DNA of 64,000 bases from Akkermansiaceae bacterium UBA6138 (GTDB taxonomy: Bacteria > Verrucomicrobiota > Verrucomicrobiia > Verrucomicrobiales > DEV007): contig DIVG01000046.1 of NCBI GenBank assembly GCA_002422425.1, positions 72,358 through 136,357 on the forward strand, in the 5' to 3' direction. Shown here in pieces: positions 18,482 to 27,172 of the stretch (the stretch's first letter is position 1; each line of letters starts with the position of its first letter). The notes below the pieces were generated by a model. The model had not been told where the DNA came from. It was given only the letters and a program-made list of their open reading frames with translations, and searched no databases. Position numbers and translations under genes: made by a program.

Positions 18482-19531
18482 TTAAAAGTGGTTGTTTGCG
18501 AGATCGGCATCGCCGGGCAGGGGAGTGCCGTCGATGAGATGGTTCGCCAGCTGCGATGCATACCAGGGGCCATTGAGGACCCCCTTGGATCCGAGGCCGT
18601 TAAAGAACGCGATGTGACGATGGGTCGGGTGGGTTCCCATAAAAACCTGGCTGCGCCGGATCACGGGACGCACTGCGGCGCGGTGAGCCACGACCCGGGG
18701 GATCACCGGAGTGAGCCGAGCGAGCTTTTGCAGCACCTCAGTCCGGCCCGCTTCGTCCGGTGTCTCACTGGCAAAGCGGTGCCGGTAATTTGAACCGGCG
18801 CGAAAGTGACCCGAGCCCCGGGGGATAAGCCAGGCTCCCCCGCTGACGATGCGGCGCTCATGCGCCAACTCGGGAATTTCGAGGTCGAGAATGTCGCCGA
18901 GGGCAGCGTTCATCGGGACCCAGTCGAAGAAGCGGTTCTGATTCCCTCGCCATCCCTCGCAGAAAATAATCCGGGAGGCCGAGATGTTTTTCCATCGGAT
19001 GCCGTCGTTCCCGGGCGTGACGTCCTCTGATTTTACCCGTCCAATGGCGTAGGCGGCGCGCTCGAGGAGCCGCTGGCGCGAGTATTCGAGAAAAGCGGGG
19101 ACGTCGAGCCATCCACCCTCCTTCATTTCGAAACCGCCGAAGCTTCCCGGGAAGTGCCGGGTATCAATCGCGAGGGGTTCGTGGAAACGGGCGTAGCGCT
19201 CCCTTTCTTTCTCAAGGCGCGCGTTCCAGGCGGTGCGCTCGGCGGCGGACTGGAAAAGGCGGGCAATGCGGCGATGGTGAAAAAAAGTCATCCCGCCTGC
19301 CTCTTCGTGGTTCCAGTAAAAGGCGCGGGCGTAGTCGAGCCGCGTTTCGAGACCGGCAGGTAGATTAAAGCGGGCACCCGCCAGCGGCGTGACGAGACCG
19401 GCGGCGACTTTCGATGAGGTGTTTGCTTCATCCCGATCGACCACGAGAATCCGCTGGCCCCTTTCGAGGAGGTGCAGGGCGAGGAGTGAACCGGCCAGAC
19501 CCTGGCCGACGATGAGTGAGTCGATTTTCAA
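18482..19531 (-). CDS. FAD-dependent oxidoreductase, DAO superfamily; possible MnmC(o)/MnmL-like enzyme
   Basis: 349 residues starting at TTG; no in-frame ATG fits better. The N-terminal Rossmann FAD site is G-Q-G-L-A-G-S-L-L-A (about 9-18), ending in the ribose-binding D of VVDRDEA. Next comes S-S-K-V-A-A-G-L-V-T-P-L-A-G. Near the C-terminus, N-G-L-G-S-K-G (about 312-318) is the second FAD contact of the DAO fold. No signal peptide. It is the first gene of a two-gene unit with mnmM. In organisms with MnmC, a DAO-fold domain converts cmnm5U34 to nm5U34 before methylation. The linkage suggests this protein supplies nm5U34 for MnmM (inference). Alternatives are glycine-oxidase or amino-acid dehydrogenase activity. 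DAO family certain; role moderately likely. Confidence 0.7.
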   Translation of the reverse strand: MKIDSLIVGQGLAGSLLALHLLERGQRILVVDRDEANTSSKVAAGLVTPLAGARFNLPAGLETRLDYARAFYWNHEEAGGMTFFHHRRIARLFQSAAERTAWNARLEKERERYARFHEPLAIDTRHFPGSFGGFEMKEGGWLDVPAFLEYSRQRLLERAAYAIGRVKSEDVTPGNDGIRWKNISASRIIFCEGWRGNQNRFFDWVPMNAALGDILDLEIPELAHERRIVSGGAWLIPRGSGHFRAGSNYRHRFASETPDEAGRTEVLQKLARLTPVIPRVVAHRAAVRPVIRRSQVFMGTHPTHRHIAFFNGLGSKGVLNGPWYASQLANHLIDGTPLPGDADLANNHF

Positions 19532-19707
19532 AATATCGAAGGAAAAGGAAGGCGAATCATGAGGAGGTTGAGTCGGTTCGGCCTGAATGCGAGAAAATGG
19601 TGGCTAGCGAAGGCGGAAGATAGTTAAGTTTTATAAAATAACTAATTGTCTTCTTCTTAAAATATATCAAAATAATAATATTCAGAATTTTAATTCAATA
19701 AGGCCTC
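19532..19707. promoter_or_regulatory. Divergent AT-rich promoter region
   Basis: 176 bp between the divergent flavoprotein/mnmM unit and the ankyrin lipoprotein gene. Bases about 19618-19705 are strikingly AT-rich compared with the GC-rich surroundings, with stretches such as TTATAAAATAACTA and AAAATATATCAAAATAATAA. Such a block is expected for promoter melting or binding of AT-preferring proteins. No single -35/-10 pair stands out, and only a weak AAGG lies near the ATG at 19708. Confidence 0.45.
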
Positions 19708-21453
19708 ATGAAGATTTTTAATCTCTCCGGAACAGTAGCGTCTGCCCTTGCTCTCTTGCTGGTCCTTGCTGGATGCAGTGATCCGCAGAAACAGGCCCGC
19801 GAAACCCTGGAAACGAAGGGCTACGATTATACTCTCAAGGATCTTCTCGTGGCGGCTTCGGCGGGCGATTTGGAGAGTATCGCCCTTTTTAATGAGGCGG
19901 GAATCGAGATCGACGGGGTTGACCCTTCCGGGAATACGGCCCTGATCAAAGCGGCTTCGGCCGGGCACCTTCCAGCGGTGGAGGCGATCCTCGGGCTCGG
20001 AGCGGACCCCCGTCAGGTGAATGCGGTAGGTCGTGATGCTCTCATAAGCGCGGCGTCGAAAGGTCACGAGGACGTCTCGCGTATGCTCCTGAACCGCGGA
20101 GCCGACGCCACGGTCAAGGACAGCGAAGGCTGGGGCGCGCTCTCCATTGCCGCTTACAACGGCCATGCCGGGGTAGTCTCGCTGCTCGCGGCAAATGCCA
20201 GTCCGGCGGAGCTTGATGACGCGCTCCTTGTTTCGAGCTTTAGCGGTGATCCCAAGGTGATCAACACCCTCCTCGGACAGGGCGCAAACATCAACGCCCG
20301 CAGCCCGGAAAGCAAAACCCCTCTCATGATCGCCGCCGGAGTCGGCAGGATCGATGCGGTGAGGGTGCTTCTGCAAAATCAGGCCAATCCTTTTGCGGTC
20401 GATCTTAGCAATCAAACGGCGGCGACTCTTGCCCAGTCGGCCGGCTTTGAAGAGGTGACACAACTCATCACCAATCCCGGGGCGTGGGGCGCTTCGGAGG
20501 AAGGTCTCGAAGTGGCTTCCGAGATGGCGGAGGCCCAGGAGGCGCTTGGCGGTGCGGGTATCGAGGAGACTCTCCCTGCCGGAAATGGCGCGCTGGTTGC
20601 CGCCGCTCCCGTTCCGTCAACTGCGGGAGAGAGTCGTGCCCCTGCAGCGAGGGCCTCGTCGGAAGCGGGAGGGACTTCCGGAACGATCGCGGCGGTCCCG
20701 GTTACGCCCGCTCAAGGCTCCTCCAGAACGACGGGATCAACCTCTTCTGCTTCGGGCACCGGCCCGACTTCGTCTCCGCCGGTGACGTCGGCGCCGCTTA
20801 TCGTTGCCACGCCCATTGACGCGGATCATTCGGCGGTTCCATCGACCCGTCCGGCAGTGGAGGCGGCCCGTCAGCTTCGCGAAGAATCGAAGTCCAAGCC
20901 TATTGTCGCATTGAACGGCTCGACGATTCACGCCCGCACTCCGGAGCAGGCCCCGGTAAAGGCGATGGTCCTGGCCGCATACCATGAAGAGTCCCTCCCC
21001 ATCCTTGTCGACCGGGTTGACGGCGCGAGTGCCTCGGTCCGCCGCCTTGACGATCCGGCGGGCAGTACTGTTACGGTCGCGGAGGGAGCGGTCATCCCGG
21101 GTACGAATTACCGGGTCGAGGAAGTGACGGCGCGTTTTGTCAGCTCGAAGGAGGGCAAGGGGCGCATGGTCGATGTCTCGCGTGTGAAAATCCGGGACAC
21201 GGTGAAGGGCTCGACCCATTTCCTCGTGAAAGACATCGGCGGACAGACCGCAGACACCTACGCGATTCTCACTTCGCCGGAGAGTCGTTACCGTTATGTC
21301 GTCAAGGCGGGTGATGTCTTCCGCACCACTCAACCGGACGCCGGCGTCGTCGAGTATCAGGTCCTCGACATCCGCCCCACCGGGGTCGTCATCAAGGACG
21401 TCTCTACGGACGAAGTCGTCACCGTCGCTCGCGACGGAGTCGTTGTCCCCTGA
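19708..21453 (+). CDS. Ankyrin-repeat lipoprotein with C-terminal beta-rich domain
   Basis: 581 residues. The signal peptide ends in lipobox L-A-G-C with C23 as the lipidated residue, so the protein should be membrane-anchored and face the periplasm. Residues about 45-260 contain six or seven ankyrin repeats (recurring G-N-T-A-L-I-K-A-A-S-A-G-H and L-L-x-x-G-A-D patterns), normally a protein-protein interaction scaffold. Residues about 265-400 are a low-complexity Ala/Ser/Thr/Gly/Pro linker, probably disordered. Residues about 415-581 form a beta-strand-rich region that I do not recognise, with what look like two related halves (VDRVDGASASVRRL and YQVLDIRPTGVVIKD). It is convergent with glgC, 23 bp away. 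Function unknown; a scaffold or inhibitor at the envelope is a guess. Confidence 0.75.
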   Translation: MKIFNLSGTVASALALLLVLAGCSDPQKQARETLETKGYDYTLKDLLVAASAGDLESIALFNEAGIEIDGVDPSGNTALIKAASAGHLPAVEAILGLGADPRQVNAVGRDALISAASKGHEDVSRMLLNRGADATVKDSEGWGALSIAAYNGHAGVVSLLAANASPAELDDALLVSSFSGDPKVINTLLGQGANINARSPESKTPLMIAAGVGRIDAVRVLLQNQANPFAVDLSNQTAATLAQSAGFEEVTQLITNPGAWGASEEGLEVASEMAEAQEALGGAGIEETLPAGNGALVAAAPVPSTAGESRAPAARASSEAGGTSGTIAAVPVTPAQGSSRTTGSTSSASGTGPTSSPPVTSAPLIVATPIDADHSAVPSTRPAVEAARQLREESKSKPIVALNGSTIHARTPEQAPVKAMVLAAYHEESLPILVDRVDGASASVRRLDDPAGSTVTVAEGAVIPGTNYRVEEVTARFVSSKEGKGRMVDVSRVKIRDTVKGSTHFLVKDIGGQTADTYAILTSPESRYRYVVKAGDVFRTTQPDAGVVEYQVLDIRPTGVVIKDVSTDEVVTVARDGVVVP

Positions 21454-21476
21454 ATGCGGGCCGGGGCCTCGCTAGG

Positions 21477-22778
21477 TCAGACGATCGTGTCGTCGGGGAT
21501 CACGCTGCCCTTCGGTATCACGACGATGCCGTCGCGGATGTGGCACCACTCGTTGTCTTCGTTGACCCGATCGCGCGGGTGAATCACGACATTGCGTCCG
21601 ATCGAGGCGTTCTTGTCGACAATAGCGCGGTGAATGCGGGTGTTTTGGCCGATCTTGATGGGTCTCTCTTCGATGGAGGCATCTTCAAGAATCTCGATCT
21701 TGTTGTAATAGTCGGATCCAATAATGATCGTGTCCGTGATCTCACAACCCCTTTCGATGACCGAGCGCACCCCGATGATGGACCGGCGAATCGTGGCGTC
21801 AGTGATGATGCAGCCGTCGGAGAGCAGCGCTTCTTCGATCGAGGCATTGTTAATTTTGCTCGCAGGGAGGAGCCTCGCCCTCGTGTAAATCGGGTTGTGC
21901 GAGTCGAAGAAGTTGAACTTCGGCACGATCCTAGTGCACTCGAGATTGGCCTCGTAGTAGGAGGCGATCGTCCCGATGTCTTCCCAGTAGCCCGTGAAAA
22001 TGTGGCTGTAGACGTTCTTCTCCTGGATGATCCCCGGGATGATGTGCTTGCCGAAGTCCTGGAAATCGTTTTTCAGCGCCTCTTCGAGGACTGTGCGATT
22101 AAAGAGGTAAATCCCCATGGAAGCCTGGAACCGCTCCTCGTCCGGAGGCAGATCGACTGAACTGAGGAGCTCGGCGGGCATGACAAGCTGGTCGAGTGCC
22201 GCATCGTCATTGCCCGGTTTTTCGACGAAGCGGGTAATCCGGCTGTCAGCATTGGTGTGCATCAGGCCGAAGGCCCGGGCGGGTTCGCGCGGGACCGGAG
22301 TCGTCGCGATGGTCACGTCGGCCCCGGTTTTCCGGTGCTCGTTCAACATCCTGCGAAAGTCCATGCGGTAGAGCTGGTCTCCGCTCAGAATGAGAAAATA
22401 CTGATAGGGATTTTCGAGAAAGTAGCTCAGGTTCTGCCTTACCGCATCGGCCGTACCCTGATACCAGTTGTTGTCACCGGGGGTTTGCTGGGCGGCAAGA
22501 ACGCGAACAAAGTTCTCTCCGAAATGATCGAACTTGTAGCCGGTCGTGACATGCCGGTTGAGTGACTCGCTGTTGAACTGGGTCAGGACATACATCTGCC
22601 GGATACCGGAGTTGATGCAATTACTGATCGGGATATCGACGATCCGATACTTCCCCGCGAGCGGCACTGCCGGCTTTGAGCGCTTATGAGTAAGAGGGAA
22701 GAGACGGGAACCCTGCCCGCCACCCATGATGATGGCGAGGACATTGTTCATGGACTTTGGAGAAAGAATTTTAGCCAT
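21477..22778 (-). CDS. glgC: Glucose-1-phosphate adenylyltransferase (ADP-glucose pyrophosphorylase)
   Basis: Makes ADP-glucose from ATP and glucose-1-phosphate, the committed step of bacterial glycogen synthesis; cytoplasmic tetramer. The N-terminus has the nucleotidyltransferase signature G-G-G-Q-G-S-R-L-F-P-L-T, then K-P-A-V-P-L-A-G-K-Y-R. Further motifs are SGDQLYRMDF and the sugar-phosphate-binding FVEKP. The C-terminal third has left-handed beta-helix hexapeptides (I-I-T-D-A-T-I, S-I-I-G-V-R). The frame is open to 22832, but the Met at 22778 (MAKIL) gives 433 residues, close to the family norm; a third Met (MNNVLAII) at 22751 is also possible. It is divergent from glmS with 116 bp between. 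No other glycogen genes are visible here. Confidence 0.93.
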   Translation of the reverse strand: MAKILSPKSMNNVLAIIMGGGQGSRLFPLTHKRSKPAVPLAGKYRIVDIPISNCINSGIRQMYVLTQFNSESLNRHVTTGYKFDHFGENFVRVLAAQQTPGDNNWYQGTADAVRQNLSYFLENPYQYFLILSGDQLYRMDFRRMLNEHRKTGADVTIATTPVPREPARAFGLMHTNADSRITRFVEKPGNDDAALDQLVMPAELLSSVDLPPDEERFQASMGIYLFNRTVLEEALKNDFQDFGKHIIPGIIQEKNVYSHIFTGYWEDIGTIASYYEANLECTRIVPKFNFFDSHNPIYTRARLLPASKINNASIEEALLSDGCIITDATIRRSIIGVRSVIERGCEITDTIIIGSDYYNKIEILEDASIEERPIKIGQNTRIHRAIVDKNASIGRNVVIHPRDRVNEDNEWCHIRDGIVVIPKGSVIPDDTIV

Positions 22779-22894
22779 GCGTAAAAGTATTCTAAGACGA
22801 AACGGCTCGAAAGGGCACCGATTTCGTGACAAATTTTTTGATTAGGGGCCGGTTCGCCCTTAGTCTCGCACGGGTCCCGGATTTTCTTGAATTT

Positions 22895-24748
22895 ATGTGT
22901 GGTATAATTGGTTACGTCGGAAAAGCGTCGGCTGCTCCGATCCTCGTGGAGGGCCTGAGGCGCCTTGAATACCGCGGGTATGATTCCTCCGGCATCGCGG
23001 TGTTGAACGGTGCCTCCGCGATCGAGACGCGCAAGAAGAGCGGTCGTCTCGTCAATCTTAAAAACCTCCTCGCGACGGAACCTGCGGTCGGCAATTGCGG
23101 GATCAGTCATACCCGCTGGGCTACTCACGGTGAGCCCAGTGACGCCAATGCCCATCCTCATGCCGACCGGAGCGGTCGCCTCGTTATCGTCCACAACGGC
23201 GTCATCGAAAACCACCAGCTCATCAGGGAGCGCCTCCTCAGGGAAGGGCATGTCTTTCATTCGCAGACCGACACCGAGGTTCTCGCCCATCTTATCGGAC
23301 GTACCTACGATGCGATCCCGGGGATCGAGGGACCAAATCGCCTTGTCAGGGCGGTGCGCGAATCTCTCAAGCAGGTTACCGGCACCTACGGCATCGCCGT
23401 GATGCATGCCGATGTCCCCGGTTTTCTCGTGGGGGCCCGGCTCGGCAGTCCTCTCGTCGTCGGACTCGGGAAAGGGGAGAACTTCCTCGCCTCCGATGTG
23501 AGTGCGATTGTTTCGCACACGACCAACGCGATCTACCTTCAGGATCGTGATCTCGTCTACCTCACCGCAGACGATTTCACGGTGGAGAATTTCGACGGGG
23601 GTGAATCGCCCTACGAAGTCAGCCAGGTCGAGTTTACCGCCGAGCAGGCCGAGAAGGGGGATTATCCCCATTACATGCTCAAGGAAATTTTCGAGCAGCC
23701 TACCTCGATTGAGAATGCCTTCCGCGGGCGCCTCATCGACGATCAGGCCTCCGCCATCCTTGGTGGCCTCGGGCTTACCCCGCGGGAGTTGCGCGACGTC
23801 GATCGCATCGTCCTCTGCGGCTGCGGCACCGCTTCCCATGCCGCGATGGTGGGGGAATACATCATCGAGCACCTCGCGAGGATTCCGACCGAGGTCGAAA
23901 TTGCGAGCGAGTTTCGCTACCGTAACCCCCCCCTCGACAAGAACACGCTGGCCTTTGTTATCAGCCAGAGCGGGGAGACGATTGACACCCTCGCAGCGAT
24001 GCGCGAGGGGCAGCGCAAGGGGCACCGGGTCCTCGGGATCGTGAATTCGGTCGCCTCGACGATCGCGCGGGAGTCGGACGGCGGCAGTTACCTGCACTCC
24101 GGTCCCGAGATCGGCGTGGCCGCGACGAAGTCCTTCACCTCGCAGGTTATCGTGCTCGCTCTTCTGGGACTGCTCCTCGGGCGCATGCGGCACCTCTCGG
24201 TCGATCATGGCCAGCGTCTCCTCAAAGAGATCCGCGAGCTCCCCGCCAAAGTCGGGAAAATCCTTGAGCAAACGGATCATATCCGCGAGATCGCGCTGAA
24301 ATACATCGACGCCCCCGGGATGCTTTTCCTCGGACGCCAGTTCAACTACCCCACGGCCCTGGAGGGAGCGCTGAAGATGAAGGAGATCTCCTACATTTTT
24401 GCGAGTGGTCACGCCGCCGCCGAGTTGAAACACGGGGTCATCGCCCTCGTGAGCGCGTCCGTCCCGAGCGTATTCATCATGCCGAGGGACTCCGTTTACG
24501 AGAAGAATGTCAGCACCCTCGAGGAAGTGAAAGCCCGCAAGGGGCCCGTTATTGCGATTACGACTGAGGGAAGCTCCGATCTTGAGCGCCTCGCCGACGA
24601 TGTTATTTACATTCCCGAAGTCTCCGAGTGTCTCAGCCCCATCCTCGCCGTGATCCCCTTGCAGCTTCTCAGCTATCACTTTGCGGTCGCGCGAGGTTGC
24701 GATGTCGATAAGCCGCGCAACCTCGCCAAGAGCGTGACGGTAGAGTAA
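22895..24748 (+). CDS. glmS: Glutamine--fructose-6-phosphate aminotransferase (isomerizing)
   Basis: Makes glucosamine-6-phosphate from fructose-6-phosphate and glutamine, the entry to UDP-GlcNAc for peptidoglycan and LPS. The start is fixed by MCGIIGYVG, because the Cys after the initiator Met is the N-terminal glutaminase nucleophile; an upstream in-frame ATG at 22826 would bury it. The protein is 617 residues, standard length. The class II amidotransferase domain includes HTRWATHG. Two SIS domains follow (CGCGTASHAA; SQSGETIDT; ALEGALKMKE), and the C-terminus is the canonical KPRNLAKSVTVE. I see no glmS ribozyme-like structure in the short upstream region. Confidence 0.97.
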   Translation: MCGIIGYVGKASAAPILVEGLRRLEYRGYDSSGIAVLNGASAIETRKKSGRLVNLKNLLATEPAVGNCGISHTRWATHGEPSDANAHPHADRSGRLVIVHNGVIENHQLIRERLLREGHVFHSQTDTEVLAHLIGRTYDAIPGIEGPNRLVRAVRESLKQVTGTYGIAVMHADVPGFLVGARLGSPLVVGLGKGENFLASDVSAIVSHTTNAIYLQDRDLVYLTADDFTVENFDGGESPYEVSQVEFTAEQAEKGDYPHYMLKEIFEQPTSIENAFRGRLIDDQASAILGGLGLTPRELRDVDRIVLCGCGTASHAAMVGEYIIEHLARIPTEVEIASEFRYRNPPLDKNTLAFVISQSGETIDTLAAMREGQRKGHRVLGIVNSVASTIARESDGGSYLHSGPEIGVAATKSFTSQVIVLALLGLLLGRMRHLSVDHGQRLLKEIRELPAKVGKILEQTDHIREIALKYIDAPGMLFLGRQFNYPTALEGALKMKEISYIFASGHAAAELKHGVIALVSASVPSVFIMPRDSVYEKNVSTLEEVKARKGPVIAITTEGSSDLERLADDVIYIPEVSECLSPILAVIPLQLLSYHFAVARGCDVDKPRNLAKSVTVE

Positions 24749-24800
24749 TGGTAACCTTGTTTTTGCCTGCCAAATAACCCGGTCGCGGGGATTTTTCACC

Positions 24801-25271
24801 ATGGAAGACGACATCAGTTCACCCACTAGCACCATCAAAGGCACTCCGGTCCGCCAGATGGCGGTATTTCTCCCGAATCGTCCGGGGGCTTTTGTGTCCA
24901 TCCTCGACCTGCTCCGTGCCAGTCATGTTGTCGTGCTTGGCCTTTCGGTGCAGGACTCGATCGACAACACGGTTGTCCGCCTTATCGTGAGCGATCCCGA
25001 TACGGTAGAGACGCTTTTTATTGAAAAGGGCATTCCCTTTAATTCGTCTGATATCCTCGTCGTAGCGCTGCGGGACGGAGCCGAGCAGATGCCCGACTGC
25101 CTCCGCACGCTCCTGAAGGCCGAGACTAACATTCACTTTATTTATCCGCTTCTCTCTCAGCCTGAGGGGCATGCCGCCCTTGCTTTATGTGTTGAGGATA
25201 ACCACTTCGGTCAGTCCGTCCTCGCCAAAGCCGGTTTCAAGGTGTTGCGCCAGGAAGACCTCAGTCGCTGA
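24801..25271 (+). CDS. Tandem ACT-domain protein
   Basis: 156 residues with no membrane segment. Residues about 17-80 form an ACT-like domain with the pattern Q-M-A-V-F-L-P-N-R-P-G-A-F, then V-V-V-L-G-L-S-V-Q-D-S. A second copy follows at about 95-150 (FIYPLLSQPEGHAALALCV). ACT domains bind small ligands, usually amino acids, and regulate enzymes or transcription. This protein has no attached catalytic or DNA-binding domain, so it probably acts by association (inference). It lies 52 bp downstream of glmS on the same strand and may share its transcript. It is convergent with the RDD gene, 11 bp away. Confidence 0.75.
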   Translation: MEDDISSPTSTIKGTPVRQMAVFLPNRPGAFVSILDLLRASHVVVLGLSVQDSIDNTVVRLIVSDPDTVETLFIEKGIPFNSSDILVVALRDGAEQMPDCLRTLLKAETNIHFIYPLLSQPEGHAALALCVEDNHFGQSVLAKAGFKVLRQEDLSR

Positions 25272-25282
25272 CCGGAGGAGCT

Positions 25283-26083
25283 TCACACCGAGGCCCGGCG
25301 AAAGAGAGTCTCGACAACGTTTCGGATATACTGCTCGTCCGAAAGTCCTATCGTGATCTCTTCGGGGAACTCCGCGATCCCGCGAAAGTAGTCCGCGAGT
25401 CGGGAAAAGAGTTCGAGGCGTGACTCGGGGGTGAGTTCATTCCGCCGTATCACCGCGTCGAGAACAAGGCGGGCTTCCTCCGGAGTAGTTCGTTGACGAA
25501 GCCTCGCCTCAAGATGAGGGAGGTCGGCAAAAGAGTTGCGTTCGGCCCTGACGAGGTCGCCGAGAGCGGGCGGCGCGAGCTCCACCTCACGAATCACGAG
25601 AGTCCCGGCGGCGATATCACCGAGGCGCTGGCATCTTGCCGTGACGAGACAGGAGAAGCCGCCGAGGAGGTAAAAGGTCGAGGGCATCATGTCGAGGAGG
25701 CGGAAGAGATTCCGGATGATGACCTGCTTCAGCCCGAGAGAGAGGCCGCGCTCGTCGATGACGCGCAGTTTCATCAGGCGCTTCCCGACAGTGCGTCCCG
25801 ACCAGAGCCACTCGGTCACCATGCCGTAGCCGGTCGCGACCACAAATTGCAGGACGATCGCCGCGCCCGTGCCGAAGTCCCCGAAGACGGGCCCGAGCAC
25901 GGGAATGCCTGAAGCCGCGATGGCGAGGAGGCGTATCGTCTGACCGAGCAAAACCGTCAGGGCGAAGATGATCGCGACATCGACGGCGAGAGCGAGGCAG
26001 CGGCTGAAGGGACTCGCGAGCGGGATCTCGAAGGTCACTCCCTCGGGTGTTGCTACTTTCAGGGTGGTGGTAGTCCCGAGCAT
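25283..26083 (-). CDS. RDD-family integral membrane protein
   Basis: 266 residues. RDD-type features are a first membrane helix after L-A-S-P-F-S-R-C-L-A-L-A-V-D, a central G-R-T-V-G-K-R-L-M-K-L-R-V cytoplasmic loop, and R-C-Q-R-L-G-D-I-A-A-G-T-L-V near residue 150. There are about four hydrophobic segments within residues 25-165. The C-terminal hundred residues are a soluble Arg/Glu-rich helical tail. Some RDD proteins have been linked to Na+/H+ exchange, but most have no known role. The start codon overlaps the stop of the SpoIIM-like gene by one base (TGATG), a sign of translational coupling. It is the last gene of the long minus-strand operon that starts with mrpA. Confidence 0.82.
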   Translation of the reverse strand: MLGTTTTLKVATPEGVTFEIPLASPFSRCLALAVDVAIIFALTVLLGQTIRLLAIAASGIPVLGPVFGDFGTGAAIVLQFVVATGYGMVTEWLWSGRTVGKRLMKLRVIDERGLSLGLKQVIIRNLFRLLDMMPSTFYLLGGFSCLVTARCQRLGDIAAGTLVIREVELAPPALGDLVRAERNSFADLPHLEARLRQRTTPEEARLVLDAVIRRNELTPESRLELFSRLADYFRGIAEFPEEITIGLSDEQYIRNVVETLFRRASV

Positions 26084-27171
26084 CAGATTCGCAGGGTGTT
26101 ACCGCTTTCAGGACGGCGACCGCAGAGGGAAAGATAGAGAACGAGGCCGGAGAGTTGAACTACCCCGAAGCCGATCTTCCAGGGATAGAACTGCGGGTCG
26201 TGATATTGCGAGAGAAACGATTCGACGAGTCCCGCCCAGATGAGCAAAAGTCCCGCGCCACCGACGAGGGTGAGGAGGTCGCTTCGGACCCGGGTAAAAC
26301 GCTCGCGCAGCCGCAGGTTGGTGCCCCAGCCGAACATGGTGCGTGCGATCACCAGTCCGGCCTGGCCGCCGATAAATATGGCCGGCAGTTCGAATGACCC
26401 GTGGGGCAGGAGCCATGCCGAAAGGAAAACGCCCTGATCGTCGGCGAGATAGTCATAGATGACCACGCCGATGAGGGTCCCGTTGTAAAAGAGAAGGATG
26501 AGGGTGAAGACGCCCCAGAGAAAGCCGGTCACCATCGTCATGATCGTGACTTTCGTGTTGTGTGTCATGAGCTGGGCGGAGAACTCGTGACGTCCCTGGA
26601 AGGCGTCGAAGTCTTTTTTCTCCTCCCGCTCGACCCGCCTGGAGGGTTTCTCGTTGAGGTGGGAGAATGGCGGCGGGATGAAATCGGCTTTTGAGTCGTA
26701 GTTCAGCTTCAGCGCTGTCGCTCCGAACCCCGCCCCGATGGAGAACGTCCCGATCGACAGAGCAAAGGCGATGCCGTGCCGCCGGAAGGTGGCGGGAAAA
26801 GTCCGGGTGAGCCAACGCCACGGACGGAAGGGGACCTTTTCGCCGCCGTCTTCGTGGAGGCGGCTGTAGGACCGCGCTACGAGACGCTCAAGGTATCGGG
26901 TCGTTTCCACCTCTCCCGCGAAGGTCTTCAACTTGACAAGGTCCGATGAAATGCGCTGGTAGAGGTAATAAAACCGCTTTGCCTCCTCAAGCGACAACCG
27001 ATCGTCCGGCTGCGCCTCCTGCCGCTGCAGCAGGGCGGCGAGCTCGTCCCAGTAAATACGCTCCTTCGCGATGAACTTGTCGAGGTCGAGAATCACCCCG
27101 CGACTATGGGGGGGCGCGACGCGGGGCGCAAGGGCGGAGTGACGGGGGAGGGGGGGAGGTGGATCGAGCAT
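26083..27171 (-). CDS. SpoIIM-like (DUF95) integral membrane protein
   Basis: Up to 362 residues. The conserved part begins around V26 (DLDKFIAKERIYW), so a GTG at 27096 is an alternative start to the ATG at 27171. That ATG, one base after the mrpG stop, fits coupling but adds a Pro-rich N-terminus not typical of the family. After a soluble helical region (about 30-130) come roughly five membrane helices. Between helices lie N-T-K-V-T-I-M-T-M-V-T-G and H-G-S-F-E-L-P-A-I-F-I-G-G-Q-A-G, the signature of the SpoIIM/DUF95 family. The family is named after a sporulation protein but is widespread in non-sporulating bacteria, often next to RDD genes, as here. Function unknown; an envelope or membrane-remodelling role is inferred. 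Confidence 0.83.
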   Translation of the reverse strand: MLDPPPPLPRHSALAPRVAPPHSRGVILDLDKFIAKERIYWDELAALLQRQEAQPDDRLSLEEAKRFYYLYQRISSDLVKLKTFAGEVETTRYLERLVARSYSRLHEDGGEKVPFRPWRWLTRTFPATFRRHGIAFALSIGTFSIGAGFGATALKLNYDSKADFIPPPFSHLNEKPSRRVEREEKKDFDAFQGRHEFSAQLMTHNTKVTIMTMVTGFLWGVFTLILLFYNGTLIGVVIYDYLADDQGVFLSAWLLPHGSFELPAIFIGGQAGLVIARTMFGWGTNLRLRERFTRVRSDLLTLVGGAGLLLIWAGLVESFLSQYHDPQFYPWKIGFGVVQLSGLVLYLSLCGRRPESGNTLRI

Positions 27172-27172
27172 C

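Noticed and set aside
17544..18485. Plus-strand frame spanning the end of the giant gene and the mnmM-like gene
   Set aside because: It overlaps two well-supported genes in other frames and has no recognisable domain.
22779..22894. glmS ribozyme upstream of glmS
   Set aside because: The spacer is only 116 bp and shared with glgC; I see no ribozyme core-like pairing.
22748..24901. 717-codon minus-strand frame opposite glmS
   Set aside because: glmS on the plus strand is unmistakable over the whole length; the antisense frame is a composition shadow.
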